62,193 nucleotides of DNA. Source: Planctomycetia bacterium. GTDB taxonomy: Bacteria > Planctomycetota > Planctomycetia > Gemmatales > Gemmataceae. This document shows positions 17,255-25,872 of the stretch, piece by piece. Both the position numbers and the translations under genes were made by a program. Positions within the stretch are counted from its first letter, which is position 1, and each line of letters starts with the position of its first letter. The stretch spans positions 1 to 62,193 of the forward strand of contig SYHD01000170.1 of NCBI GenBank assembly GCA_005799265.1. Reading direction: 5' to 3'. The notes under the pieces were generated by a model. The model made no database searches and was not told the DNA's origin. It saw nothing but the letters and a program-made list of their open reading frames with translations.

Positions 17255-18580
17255 ATGGAACGAGGAAGCCTCAACGTTCAGGAACCGGCCGCGTCGGATG
17301 CGCACGCTTTGCCCGGCTCGGCCTCGCGTCGGACTCTCGTGGCCGGCGTTGTCGGCAATGTGATGGAATGGTACGACTTCGGCCTGTACGGCTACTTCGC
17401 GCCGGTCATCGCCGGGCAGTTCTTTCCTTCGGAAGATCGCATCGCCTCCCTAATCTACACGTTCGGCGTTTTCGCGGCCGGCTTCCTGATGCGGCCCGTC
17501 GGTGCGGCGCTCTTCGGGCACTACGGCGATCGCGTCGGGCGCAAGAAGGCGCTGGCGGCGTCCGTCATCCTCATGGCCATTCCGACCACGCTCATCGGGT
17601 TGCTGCCGACGTATGCCCAGGCGGGACTTTTGGGGCCGATCTTGCTGATCGTGATGCGCCTGGTGCAGGGCATCTCCGTCGGCGGCGAATACACCGGCTC
17701 GATGGCCTTTCTCGTCGAGCACGCTCCTTCGCATCGGCGCGGCTACGTCGGCAGTTGGACCGCATTCAGTTGCGTCCTTGGTACTCTACTCGGCTCCGGC
17801 ACCGGCGCATGCGTCAACACGCTTCTGGCACCGGCCGACCTTGAGGCCTGGGGCTGGCGTGTGCCGTTCTTGACAGGTGTGCTGGTCGGGCTGGTCGGGC
17901 TGTATTTGCGCTTTGGCGTTGAGGAAACGCCCAGCTTCAAGAAGCTTCAGGAATCGCACGACGTGGCCGCATCTCCGCTCGGCGAGGCTTTGGGCGGGCA
18001 ACGCCGGTTGATGCTTCTGGCCGTCTTTCTGAATTGCCTTAACGTCGTCGGCTTCTATCTCGTGTACGTATATCTTTCGACTTACCTCTCCGAATTGCGG
18101 CCCAACCCGCTGTCGCGCCGAGACGCCTTGACGATTAACACGCTCGCCATGATCGTGCTGGCAATCGGCATTCCGCTGATGGGGATGCTGTCGGACCACA
18201 TCGGCCGCAAGCCGGTGCAGTACGCCGTGTCGGCCGGTATGCTCTTCCTCGCCTACCCGCTGTATCACGTGCTGGCGACCGGCGGCTTTGCGGCGTGCCT
18301 GGCGGCGCAATGCGTATTCGCGGTCCTGTCGTCTGGGATCGGCGGCACGTTGCCGACGCTGCTGGTCGAGTTGATCCCGGCACGGGCGCGCTGCAGCGTC
18401 CTGTCGCTCGGCTTCAATCTGTCGGCCGCGATCTTCGGCGGGGCGGCGCCGCTCGTCGCCACCTGGCTGATCGGAGTGACCGGTATCATCACAGCGCCGA
18501 GCTATTGCGTGATGCTGAGCGCCGTCGTCACGCTGGCCGCCCTCGTCGTCATTCGCGAGACTCGGTACGATTCCCTATGA
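17255..18580 (+). CDS. MHS-family MFS transporter
   Basis: The metabolite:H+ symporter family imports small organic acids, betaines and similar compounds. ATG at 17255 is chosen because GGGAG lies eight bases upstream; a second in-frame ATG at 17219 has no clear ribosome site. Twelve hydrophobic segments are visible. Family motifs: GNVMEWYDFGLYGYFAPVIA in helix 1, GHYGDRVGRKKALAASVILM (loop 2-3), MRLVQGISVGGEYTGSMAFL in helix 4 and LSDHIGRKPVQY (loop 8-9). It lies between the sarcosine oxidase-like and Fe-ADH genes, so it may import their substrate. Confidence 0.92.
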   Translation: MERGSLNVQEPAASDAHALPGSASRRTLVAGVVGNVMEWYDFGLYGYFAPVIAGQFFPSEDRIASLIYTFGVFAAGFLMRPVGAALFGHYGDRVGRKKALAASVILMAIPTTLIGLLPTYAQAGLLGPILLIVMRLVQGISVGGEYTGSMAFLVEHAPSHRRGYVGSWTAFSCVLGTLLGSGTGACVNTLLAPADLEAWGWRVPFLTGVLVGLVGLYLRFGVEETPSFKKLQESHDVAASPLGEALGGQRRLMLLAVFLNCLNVVGFYLVYVYLSTYLSELRPNPLSRRDALTINTLAMIVLAIGIPLMGMLSDHIGRKPVQYAVSAGMLFLAYPLYHVLATGGFAACLAAQCVFAVLSSGIGGTLPTLLVELIPARARCSVLSLGFNLSAAIFGGAAPLVATWLIGVTGIITAPSYCVMLSAVVTLAALVVIRETRYDSL

Positions 18581-18586
18581 CTCCCA

Positions 18587-18647
18587 ATTGCCGCTTGCGG
18601 CTTAGCGTTTGGTATCGAATACGCGCGCAAAGCCGCAAGCGGCAATA
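18587..18647. repeat. 'CCGCTTGCGGCTT' inverted repeat
   Basis: ATTGCCGCTTGCGGCTT and AAGCCGCAAGCGGCAAT are perfect 17-base inverted arms, directly after the transporter stop and just before the ribosome site of the next gene. Related copies lie at 52470-52515 and 60070-60128. Confidence 0.85.
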
Positions 18648-18664
18648 ACGGGCGGAGGTGAACC

Positions 18665-19825
18665 ATGCTGGCACAATTCCACGTTCCGGCAACGATTGTG
18701 GTCGGCGGCGGCGCCCGTCGTGAAGTCGCCGCGCAGTGCGAACGTCACGGCGTCAAACGCGTGCTGGTGGTGACCGACGAAGGCATGATGCGTCTCGGCC
18801 CAGGCGGCGAAATCGTTGCGATCCTCGCCAAGGCCGGGTTGGCGGTCAGCACGTTCGCCGGCGTACAGCCTGACCCGACCGACATTAACGTAATTGACGG
18901 CCTGGCACAGTTTCGCGCCGAGCGCTGCGACGCCATCGTCGCGGTCGGCGGCGGTTCGCCGATCGACGCAGCCAAGGCGATCAGCGTGCTGGTCGCCAAT
19001 GCGCCGCCACTCAGTCAATACGCAGGTTATCATCGCGTGCCCAGGCCGGGCGTGCCGCTCCTCGCCATCCCGACGACGGCAGGCACGGGCAGCGAAGTGA
19101 CCAAGGTCGCGGTCATCACGGACACCGAGCGCGATGTCAAGATGATGATGCTGAGCGTCAACCTATTGCCGACTGCCGCGCTGGTGGACTACGAGCTGAC
19201 GCTGACGATGCCGCCGGCGCTGACTGCCGCGGTCGGCGTGGATACGCTCACGCACGGTATCGAAGCGTATGTCTCGCGCAAGGCAAACGCGCTGACCGAT
19301 CCGTTGGCGTTGTCGTGCATTCAACTCGTGGCCAGGCATCTGCGCAACGCCTATCACGAACGCGCCAACCGTGAAGCTCGCGCGGGCATGATGCTGGCGG
19401 CCTGTCAGGGAGGCATGGCGTTCGCGAACAGCAGTGTGTGTTTGGTGCACGGGATGAGCCGGCCCATTGGCGCGATTTTCCATCTGGCGCACGGCCTGTC
19501 GAACGCCGTGCTCTTGCCGACGGTGACGCGCTACTCGTGGTCCGCAGCGTCGAGCCGTTACGCGGCGGTGGCCCGCATCTTGGGCTGCTGTGCGGCAGAA
19601 ACGCCCGACGCAGCGGCGGCCGAGTCGTTGGTCGTGGGTCTCGAACGACTCAATGCCGAATTGGGTGTTCCGCGACTCGGAGCGTGCCCGGGAGTCGAAG
19701 AGACGCGCTTTCACGCACTGCTGACGAAGATGGCGGAAGACGCCCTTGCCTCCGGTAGCCCGCAAAACAATCCGCGTATTCCAACCGCCGAGGAGATTGT
19801 GACGCTGTATCAACAAGCGTGGTAA
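18665..19825 (+). CDS. Iron-containing alcohol dehydrogenase
   Basis: Group III metal-dependent dehydrogenases interconvert alcohols and aldehydes with NAD(P). The protein (386 residues, normal length) starts with a strong ribosome site (GGAGGTG). It has the nucleotide site GGGSPIDAAKAISVL, the family stretch LAIPTTAGTGSEVTKVAVIT, VGVDTLTHGIEAYVSRKAN, and the iron-binding histidines in VHGMSRPIGAIFHLAHGLSN. The C-terminal part has PQNNPRIPTAEEIVTLYQ as usual. Following a sarcosine oxidase-like gene and a transporter, it could reduce or oxidise an aldehyde product of that pathway; the precise substrate cannot be read from sequence. Confidence 0.93.
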   Translation: MLAQFHVPATIVVGGGARREVAAQCERHGVKRVLVVTDEGMMRLGPGGEIVAILAKAGLAVSTFAGVQPDPTDINVIDGLAQFRAERCDAIVAVGGGSPIDAAKAISVLVANAPPLSQYAGYHRVPRPGVPLLAIPTTAGTGSEVTKVAVITDTERDVKMMMLSVNLLPTAALVDYELTLTMPPALTAAVGVDTLTHGIEAYVSRKANALTDPLALSCIQLVARHLRNAYHERANREARAGMMLAACQGGMAFANSSVCLVHGMSRPIGAIFHLAHGLSNAVLLPTVTRYSWSAASSRYAAVARILGCCAAETPDAAAAESLVVGLERLNAELGVPRLGACPGVEETRFHALLTKMAEDALASGSPQNNPRIPTAEEIVTLYQQAW

Positions 19826-19923
19826 GCGCGTGTCATCTGAGTCGTCAGAAGCCGACCAAGACGAATTGACATCGGGATCGGTTATTGAGGAGCCGGCCAA
19901 GTACGGGGGTGGGATAGAGCCAA

Positions 19924-20988
19924 TCAGGTGGGACGCGCCTGTTTCGGTTGCTGCTGCGTCATGCAGTGCAACGTGCCAAAGCCCCAGACTAGATCAACGG
20001 CATGAATGCCGACGACGCGGCGAGTCGGAAAAACGTCCTCCAGGATGCCGATCGCCTTGTGGTCGTTGGCGTCGTTGAACGTCGGGACCAACACCACGTC
20101 GTTTGCGATGTAAAAATTGGCGTAACTCGCCGGCAGCCGACGCCCCTCGAAAAACAGCGGAGCCGGCATCGGCAATTCGACGATCTCTAGCGGCTTGCCC
20201 GTCAGGTCGGTCATCGCGCGCAAGCGCCGCGAATTTTCTTGCAACGGCTCGAAGTTCGGATCTGCCTGGGAGGGTTCGATCACGGTCACGACTTGACGTG
20301 GCCCGACGAAGCGCGCAAGATCATCGACGTGCCCGTGCGTGTCGTCGCCGGTAATGCCGTTGCCCAGCCAAAATACCTTCTTGACGCCAAGATGACCGCA
20401 CAAGGTTTTCTCGACTTCACCTTTGCTCAGGTGTGGGTTGCGCGCCTGGATTGGACTGAGCAAGCATTCCTCGGTCGTCAAGAGTAGCCCTTGGCCATTG
20501 ACGTCAATGCTGCCCCCTTCAAGGACGACGCGCCGGTCCTTGCACTTCGGCTGCCAGCGTTTCAGACGCAGTTGTTTGTTGATGCGCGCCGGCACTTGGT
20601 CGTCCCGTAGCCAGTTGTCGTACTTGGCCCAGGCGTTGAAGTGCCAATCGGTCATGCCGACCTTGCCCGTCGGATGTACGAGAAAGATCGGTCCCGAGTC
20701 GCGCGTCCAGACACGGTCGGTTGGAACACAGAAGAAGCGAATACGCTTGAAATCAACGCCGACCTTCGTCAACACGCGGCAGGCCCGTTTTTCCTGGGCG
20801 GCATCCTGAACGAGAATGTGCACGTCTTCGCCCACGAGATGGCGGACGATCTCGCCGTACACCCAGGGAATCGGCGCGAATTTCCCCGGCCAATCGCTCT
20901 TTTCGTGGGGCCAGGCGATCCAGGTCGCCTGGTGCGGCTCCCACTCGGCGGGCATGCGCCAGCCTTCCGATGCAAGCGTTGTCGTCAT
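19924..20988 (-). CDS. aguA: Agmatine deiminase family protein
   Basis: Agmatine deiminase (peptidyl-arginine deiminase family) converts agmatine to N-carbamoylputrescine and ammonia, a step towards putrescine. The protein (354 residues) has the family start MPAEWEPHQATWIAWPHEKS, DRVWTRDSGPIFLV, EGGSIDVNGQGLLLTTEECL, ITGDDTHGHVDDLARFV (catalytic His/Asp) and, near the end, GFGTLHCMTQQQP with the nucleophilic Cys. All key residues are present. The ribosome site AAAGGA lies upstream of ATG at 20988. It converges with the Fe-ADH gene; the 98-base gap has no clear terminator. An aguB partner is not in the window. Confidence 0.9.
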   Translation of the reverse strand: MTTTLASEGWRMPAEWEPHQATWIAWPHEKSDWPGKFAPIPWVYGEIVRHLVGEDVHILVQDAAQEKRACRVLTKVGVDFKRIRFFCVPTDRVWTRDSGPIFLVHPTGKVGMTDWHFNAWAKYDNWLRDDQVPARINKQLRLKRWQPKCKDRRVVLEGGSIDVNGQGLLLTTEECLLSPIQARNPHLSKGEVEKTLCGHLGVKKVFWLGNGITGDDTHGHVDDLARFVGPRQVVTVIEPSQADPNFEPLQENSRRLRAMTDLTGKPLEIVELPMPAPLFFEGRRLPASYANFYIANDVVLVPTFNDANDHKAIGILEDVFPTRRVVGIHAVDLVWGFGTLHCMTQQQPKQARPT

Positions 20989-21044
20989 CCATCATCCTTT
21001 TGTTACAAAAACGATGTGAGGCCATTCTAGGAGTTGCCCGCATC

Positions 21045-21262
21045 ATGGCTGCCGAGCAGACGATTCTAATTGTGGATGACGATTAGGGCCTCACGCAAGA
21101 ATTGCAAAGCATGCTCGAGACCAAAGACTACCGCGTCGTACTCGCCTTGATGGCAGCGCTGGCCTGATCGCCGCAGCGAATGAGCATCCGAACCTTGTTC
21201 TTGTGAACATGATGATGCCAGAAAAGGACACCTCTCGCAGAACGCGACTGACAAATCTCAGA
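21045..21262 (+). pseudogene. Response-regulator receiver domain remnant
   Basis: From ATG at 21045 (GGAG upstream) the translation is MAAEQTILIVDDD, a receiver-domain start with the acidic triplet, then an in-frame TAG. It resumes as GLTQELQSMLETKDYRVVLA, the expected next helix and strand. After a frameshift near 21148 the frame continues GLIAAANEHPNLVLVNMMMP, matching the phosphorylation-site strand, but with Asn where the phospho-accepting Asp would be. It then fades. A stop, a frameshift and loss of the key Asp make it non-functional. No partner kinase is nearby. Confidence 0.75.
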
Positions 21263-21350
21263 GGCTGTCCGAAAAGGAAGCCATACTAGAGCAGGACGAT
21301 GCAACCAGAAACACCAAAGCCACAAGTCGCTATTTATCAATTACTTACAT

Positions 21351-21424
21351 TACGCCCGAAGGGATTCGAACCCCTAACCTATGGTTCCGAAGACCATTGC
21401 TCTATCCAGTTGAGCTACGGGTGC
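21351..21424 (-). tRNA. tRNA-Arg (TCG)
   Basis: The minus strand folds as a 74-base cloverleaf. The acceptor arm is GCACCCG/CGGGCGT, the D stem GCTC/GAGC, the anticodon stem ATGGT/ACCAT with loop CTTCGGA (anticodon TCG, reading CGA), and the T arm AGGGG-TTCGAAT-CCCTT. No CCA is encoded. One acceptor pair is an A-C mismatch (positions 3-70) and there are G-U-type pairs in the acceptor and T stems, so it may be slightly weakened. It is flanked by the receiver remnant and by an integrase remnant. Confidence 0.88.
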
Positions 21425-21583
21425 GTCGTGCTTTTCACTGCGTCATCTCGCCTTCACCGCTTCGCTTCCTGAGATACTGACACCAGCGTAACACCCGTCT
21501 GCCACCCGACAGAAAATTGGCTATCCATTGGCGCGAATAGTCGGGTGTCACTGTGACAACAATGTTACACGGGAGCGATCATC

Positions 21584-21770
21584 ATGAGGAAGGGAGATTC
21601 TACCACGTCTCCTCGTCCAGGTACAGACCCCAAGCCAAAGAAACCAACTCGCGGCATGCTGCTCTTCGGTCACGCCACGAAGCGATGGGCAATGAGATCC
21701 TCGGCAAGCTGCACTACTTCGGCCCGTGGCACGGTCCCGACGGCGATTCCTCGAGGTACGTCCGTCGAAC
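21584..21770 (+). pseudogene. Tyrosine recombinase/integrase N-terminal remnant
   Basis: The frame from 21584 reads KPKKPTRGMLLFGHATKRWA. After loss of one base near 21695 it continues in another frame as EILGKLHYFGPWHGPDGDSS. Joined, this matches the start of planctomycete integrases, where a Lys/Pro stretch and 'GRWxKKIRGKLHYFGPW' precede the core-binding domain. Nothing of the catalytic domain (Arg-His-Arg-Tyr) follows, so it is a truncated, frameshifted remnant. It lies 160 bases from tRNA-Arg, a classic integration target. The region 21771-22106 has no gene I can support. Confidence 0.65.
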
Positions 21771-22106
21771 TGGTCGCCATTGGTTGGGGATTTCATCAGT
21801 TTCCTTTGCACCCCGACAGAGAGCGTGTAAAGTAGCAAGGATAACGTCTGCCGTGCATTCCGCGTCTCCTCCAACCCGCTTTGAGGGTTGTCATATTCCA
21901 TATGCCACATGGCTTACGGAAAGTCGGCTCGGTGAAAACAGGGCCGAAAATTGTTAGGCTCCATCAGTCGGCTTCCTTGACAGCCGGGAAATCGATACTA
22001 ATATTTACCTAAAACCTCCTCGCGAAATCTGCGGAACTCGAAATTAGCGTTCGCACGCTCGATTCCGAGCGTAAGAGCCGCAAACGGCAAAGTGGCTGGA
22101 GCTTTG

Positions 22107-22673
22107 ATGTCTGTGCACGACTCCACGTCTGCCAGTTTGCTCGAACGGCTCAAACAGCGCGGCGACTCCGCGGCCTGGGATCGCTTTGTCACGCTCTATA
22201 CCCCACTCCTCTATCACTGGCTGCGCGGCTCCGGACTGAACGAGCACGACGCGGCCGATCTCGTGCAAGAGATCTTGGCGAAGCTTGTCGTGGAGTTGCC
22301 GAGCTTTGACTACGAGCGCAACATGAGCTTTCACGGTTGGCTGCGCACGGTGGCGCTGAATTGTCGGCGCGATTTGCAGAAACGGAAAGTCCCGACGAAC
22401 CTGGGAGACGCCGACGGCGAGGCGTTTGTGCCGGACCCTCTGGAGGCGTTCATCGAACGCGAGTATCGCGATCATCTGGCGATTCGGGCGATGCACATTA
22501 TCAAGTCGGACTTCAAGCCGCAGACCTGGCAGACGGTGTGGGATCTCGTCGTCGAAGGAAAGTCGGCAAGCGAGGTCGCGGCGTCGGCGGGGATGACCAT
22601 CGAGGCCGTGTACGCCGCCAAGTGTCGCGTGTTGGCGCGGTTGCGTCAAGAATTGCAGGGAATGTGGTGTTAG
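22107..22673 (+). CDS. ECF-type RNA polymerase sigma factor
   Basis: ECF sigma factors direct RNA polymerase to stress or signal-specific promoters. ATG at 22107 is preferred over a GTG at 22092 because GGAG precedes it closely. Region 2 is clear: FVTLYTPLLYHWLRGSGLNE, DAADLVQEILAKLVVELPSF and FHGWLRTVALNCRRDLQKRK. Region 4 is a helix-turn-helix: TWQTVWDLVVEGKSASEVAA followed by GMTIEAVYAAKCRVLARLRQ. A short spacer joins them. The next plus-strand gene is a Ser/Thr kinase with an N-terminal zinc anti-sigma motif, so the two likely form one signalling unit, as known for planctomycete kinase-linked ECF groups. Confidence 0.93.
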   Translation: MSVHDSTSASLLERLKQRGDSAAWDRFVTLYTPLLYHWLRGSGLNEHDAADLVQEILAKLVVELPSFDYERNMSFHGWLRTVALNCRRDLQKRKVPTNLGDADGEAFVPDPLEAFIEREYRDHLAIRAMHIIKSDFKPQTWQTVWDLVVEGKSASEVAASAGMTIEAVYAAKCRVLARLRQELQGMWC

Positions 22674-22703
22674 TTTGTGTGGGGGAGCGGCAGGAATTAC
22701 CAA

Positions 22704-22760
22704 ACCCATCCGAAGCGTTAGCGGGGACCGCATCGTCTCTCGCTGACGCTTCGGATGGGT
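22704..22760 (+). terminator. 20-bp inverted repeat, possible terminator
   Basis: ACCCATCCGAAGCGTTAGCG and CGCTGACGCTTCGGATGGGT are complementary with one mismatch, followed by ATTTT. It lies 31 bases after the sigma factor stop and may end that transcript. It is also similar in style to the window's other hairpin repeats. Confidence 0.55.
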
Positions 22761-22906
22761 ATTTTCCTGGGTGGCGATCGCTTTAGCGCGCGCATCCATA
22801 CGAATTTTAACAATAATCCCGTTTTTGCGTGAGATTTTCCGGACCTCATCGTACAGTAGGAGACGGTATATACGACACGCGGTCCATCCTGACATTAACC
22901 TGAACA

Positions 22907-22939
22907 ACAAGCGAGGGACGCGCCCAATCCCTCGCTTGT
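22907..22939. promoter_or_regulatory. 12-bp hairpin in the kinase leader
   Basis: ACAAGCGAGGGA and TCCCTCGCTTGT form a perfect stem around nine bases, 63 bases before the kinase start. It could be an attenuator or an operator; no T-run follows directly. The rest of the 22761-23002 gap shows nothing else I can name. Confidence 0.45.
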
Positions 22940-23002
22940 GCTTCGGGTTAGTTTGAATTGTGCCTATCTCGACCGCGCACAGTATATCACGAGAAATTCG
23001 CC

Positions 23003-25870
23003 ATGACCAAGCAAGCGTGCCCGACGGGCGAGAGCTACCTGGCGCTGCTCGAAGGCAGGTTGTCTGCCGAACAGGTCGAATCGCAGGCGAGTCACATTGA
23101 AGCGTGTCCGAGTTGCGCGGGCACGATCGCCAATCTCGAAAGCGATACCCTCAGCGATGCCCTGCGCGCCGGCGCGAAGGCTGCGCCGCATCCGGATGAG
23201 CCCGTACTGCAGAAACTGCTCGAACGCAGCAAGGCTTCCCTTGTCAAGCCTGGCGAGGAAATCGACGGCGCCGCAGCGGAGTCGGAGGAATCGCAAATTC
23301 CTCACGCCGTCGCAATGAGCGAGATCGTGGCCTTGCTCGGCAAACCTGAAAGCCCGGACGAGATCGGCCGGCTGGGCGGGTATCGCGTCCTGCGCGAGCT
23401 CGGCCACGGCGGTATGGGCGCGGTCTTCGAGGCCGAGGACGTCAAGCTCGAACGCCAAATCGCCCTGAAAGTCATGAAGCCGAAGATCGCCAAGAACCCG
23501 CGGCATCGCCAACGCTTCCTGCGCGAGGCGAAGGCGGCGGCGAAGGTCGAAAGCGATTTCGTCTGCCCGATTTATCAAGTCGGCGAAGAGAACGGCGTCC
23601 CGTTCATCGCGATGCCGTTTTTGAAAGGCGAACCGCTCGGTGCGCACTTGAAGAGGGGGGAGCGGTTGCCGATCCGCGAGGTCGTGCGCATCGGCAAGGA
23701 GGTTGCGGAAGGTCTGAGCGCCGCCCATGAAGCGGGCTTGATCCATCGCGACATCAAGCCGGCGAACATCTGGCTGGAAACGCAGCGTGCGGGACCGCCG
23801 CGGGCGCGCATCCTCGATTTCGGCCTGGCCCGCTCCTACAACGACGCGCACATCACGAAATCGGGCGCCATCCTCGGCACGCCGGCGTTCATTTCGCCCG
23901 AACAGGCGCGCGGCGACAAGCACGTGGACGCGCGGGCCGACCTGTTCAGCCTTGGCTGCGTACTCTATGCGCTGTGCTCCGGCGAGCAGCCTTTCAAAGG
24001 CAAATCCACGATTGAAGTCTTGATGGCGCTGGCAACGCTCGATCCGTGGCCGCTGCATGAGATCTCGAGTGCGATTCCAAAGTCGCTGTCGGACCTGATC
24101 CTACAGATGCTGGCGAAGCAGCCCGAAGATCGTCCCGCGACGGCCAAGGACGTGATCGAGGCACTCGTCAAGATTGAACACGCACTACTCGAAACGCCGG
24201 CGGACACCACGCTCACGAACGTCACGCTAAAGCCGGCCAAGTCGAAAAACACCAACACGCTGACGCCGAAGGGCAACGCACAGACCATTACGCAGATCAT
24301 GCCGCGCGCCGCCACGCCCAGCGCGCCGCCGCGCAGGTCATTCGGGTTTCTCGCCATCATCGCGTTCGGTGCGTTCGCTTGCATCCTCGCCTTGGCGGGC
24401 GGCGGCGGTTATTACATCGTCACGGACAAGGGGACCATCGAGATCAGAACCGAGGATGAAAAGGTTACAGTCAGCTTGCTCAAGAACGGCCAGGAAATCG
24501 AAATCCTCGCCGGCAAAAGCGGCCAGACCTGGGCCATCCGCACGGGCGACTACACGATCAGCCTCAAGGATGATCCCAATGGCCAGTATTTCGCGTTGCC
24601 CGAAAAGTTCGTCTTGAATCGCGACGGCGTGCAGGTAGTGACGGTCCAACGCGTCAAAAAGACGCTGGACGCGGACAAGAACCCGCCGAAAATCCTCCCG
24701 AACACCGCGCTTCGGTTTGGCCCCAAGGATTACGTTGAATTCTCCACGCTGATATTGGGACAAATAGACGAAGGCACGCTCGAAGCGTACGTGTTCCCCG
24801 AAAGTCCGGGCAGAATTCTGAAGGCGGGTGGGGCGAGCGTCATCAATTCGGTCGCCGACAATTTATACGCACTCGTCTATTTGCCCAACGGCAGGATGCA
24901 TCAGGTCAACGATTCGTTCTCCAATCTGCGAACTGCGGCCAGTGAGGCGGGCCGGCCGATCCATCTTGCTGTCGTCTGGAAGGACAACCAGATGACCTTG
25001 TTTGTCGAGGGCAAGATCCTGGCGACTTCCCCCGCGCCCAAGAGTGTAGCCAATGTGGTTGCCAGCGCTCTATTCGCCGGCGCCGTTCCGACGGAGCCGA
25101 ACCCTGGATTTCAAGGGATCATGCGCGAAGTGCGCGTCTCGAAGGTCGCGCGTTACGACCCGGAATTCACGCCGAAAGATCGCTTCGAGCGGGATGCCGA
25201 CACGCTGGCGTTGTACCACTGCGATGAAGGCTCGGGCGACGTGCTCAAGGACTCCTCCGGCAACAACCATCACGGCAAGATTGTCGGCGCCAAGTGGGTG
25301 AGCGCAGATGGGACGCCGATCGTGCCGGCGGCTCCAACGGGCTTCGTTCCCCTCTTCAACGGCAAGGACTTGACCGGCTGGACCCCCCGCGAGTTTGGGG
25401 GGCTCGCGGCGCGATGGAAAGTCGTCGATGGCGCCGTCACCTGCTCCGGACCTCATAACTACATTTTCACCGTCCGCGATGATTTCGATAACTTCCATCT
25501 GCGCGCGGAAGTGATGGGGGGCGACGAGGCCCATGGCGGCATCTTTTTCCGGACCGACAAGCACCTGTCGAATCTTAAAGCGCAAATTTCAAATGCCCAT
25601 ACGGATCAAAGAACGGGTAGTCTCTATGGGTTGGTCAAAGTCACGGAGCCGCTCGTGCCAGCCGATACCTGGTTTACTTACGAAATCATCGCTCAGGGAA
25701 AACGCATTCGCCTCGTGGTGAACGGCAAGGAAGCCGCCGACTACACCGAAACCCGGCAAGATCGAGCGACAAAAGGGCGCATCACCCTGCAAATTATTGC
25801 CGGTGAGATTCACTTCCGCAAGATCGAGATCAAGCAATTGGATCCGCTTCCGAAAAAACAACCGGGATAA
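23003..25870 (+). CDS. Transmembrane Ser/Thr kinase with zinc anti-sigma motif, LamG-like and DUF1080 domains
   Basis: The protein has 955 residues. Residues 31-38 read HIEACPSC, the H-x3-C-x2-C zinc motif of ZAS anti-sigma factors. The kinase domain (about 125-395) is complete: LGHGGMGAVF, ALKVMKP (ATP lysine), HRDIKPANIW (catalytic Asp), DFGLARS and GTPAFISPEQARG. A single membrane helix (about 450-472) separates it from an outer part: a short beta region, a LamG-like domain (about 570-765, GTLEAYVFPES, ADTLALYHCDEGSGD) and a C-terminal DUF1080 domain (FVPLFNGKDLTGWTP, GGIFFRTDKHLS, TWFTYEIIAQGKRIRLVVNG). Encoded after an ECF sigma gene. A sugar-sensing kinase controlling that sigma factor is an inference. 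The start at 23003 has only a weak ribosome site. Confidence 0.9.
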   Translation: MTKQACPTGESYLALLEGRLSAEQVESQASHIEACPSCAGTIANLESDTLSDALRAGAKAAPHPDEPVLQKLLERSKASLVKPGEEIDGAAAESEESQIPHAVAMSEIVALLGKPESPDEIGRLGGYRVLRELGHGGMGAVFEAEDVKLERQIALKVMKPKIAKNPRHRQRFLREAKAAAKVESDFVCPIYQVGEENGVPFIAMPFLKGEPLGAHLKRGERLPIREVVRIGKEVAEGLSAAHEAGLIHRDIKPANIWLETQRAGPPRARILDFGLARSYNDAHITKSGAILGTPAFISPEQARGDKHVDARADLFSLGCVLYALCSGEQPFKGKSTIEVLMALATLDPWPLHEISSAIPKSLSDLILQMLAKQPEDRPATAKDVIEALVKIEHALLETPADTTLTNVTLKPAKSKNTNTLTPKGNAQTITQIMPRAATPSAPPRRSFGFLAIIAFGAFACILALAGGGGYYIVTDKGTIEIRTEDEKVTVSLLKNGQEIEILAGKSGQTWAIRTGDYTISLKDDPNGQYFALPEKFVLNRDGVQVVTVQRVKKTLDADKNPPKILPNTALRFGPKDYVEFSTLILGQIDEGTLEAYVFPESPGRILKAGGASVINSVADNLYALVYLPNGRMHQVNDSFSNLRTAASEAGRPIHLAVVWKDNQMTLFVEGKILATSPAPKSVANVVASALFAGAVPTEPNPGFQGIMREVRVSKVARYDPEFTPKDRFERDADTLALYHCDEGSGDVLKDSSGNNHHGKIVGAKWVSADGTPIVPAAPTGFVPLFNGKDLTGWTPREFGGLAARWKVVDGAVTCSGPHNYIFTVRDDFDNFHLRAEVMGGDEAHGGIFFRTDKHLSNLKAQISNAHTDQRTGSLYGLVKVTEPLVPADTWFTYEIIAQGKRIRLVVNGKEAADYTETRQDRATKGRITLQIIAGEIHFRKIEIKQLDPLPKKQPG

Positions 25871-25872
25871 TG

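Noticed and set aside
21548..21910. Minus-strand 120-codon frame
   Set aside because: It is antisense to the integrase remnant, which has recognisable sequence on the plus strand.
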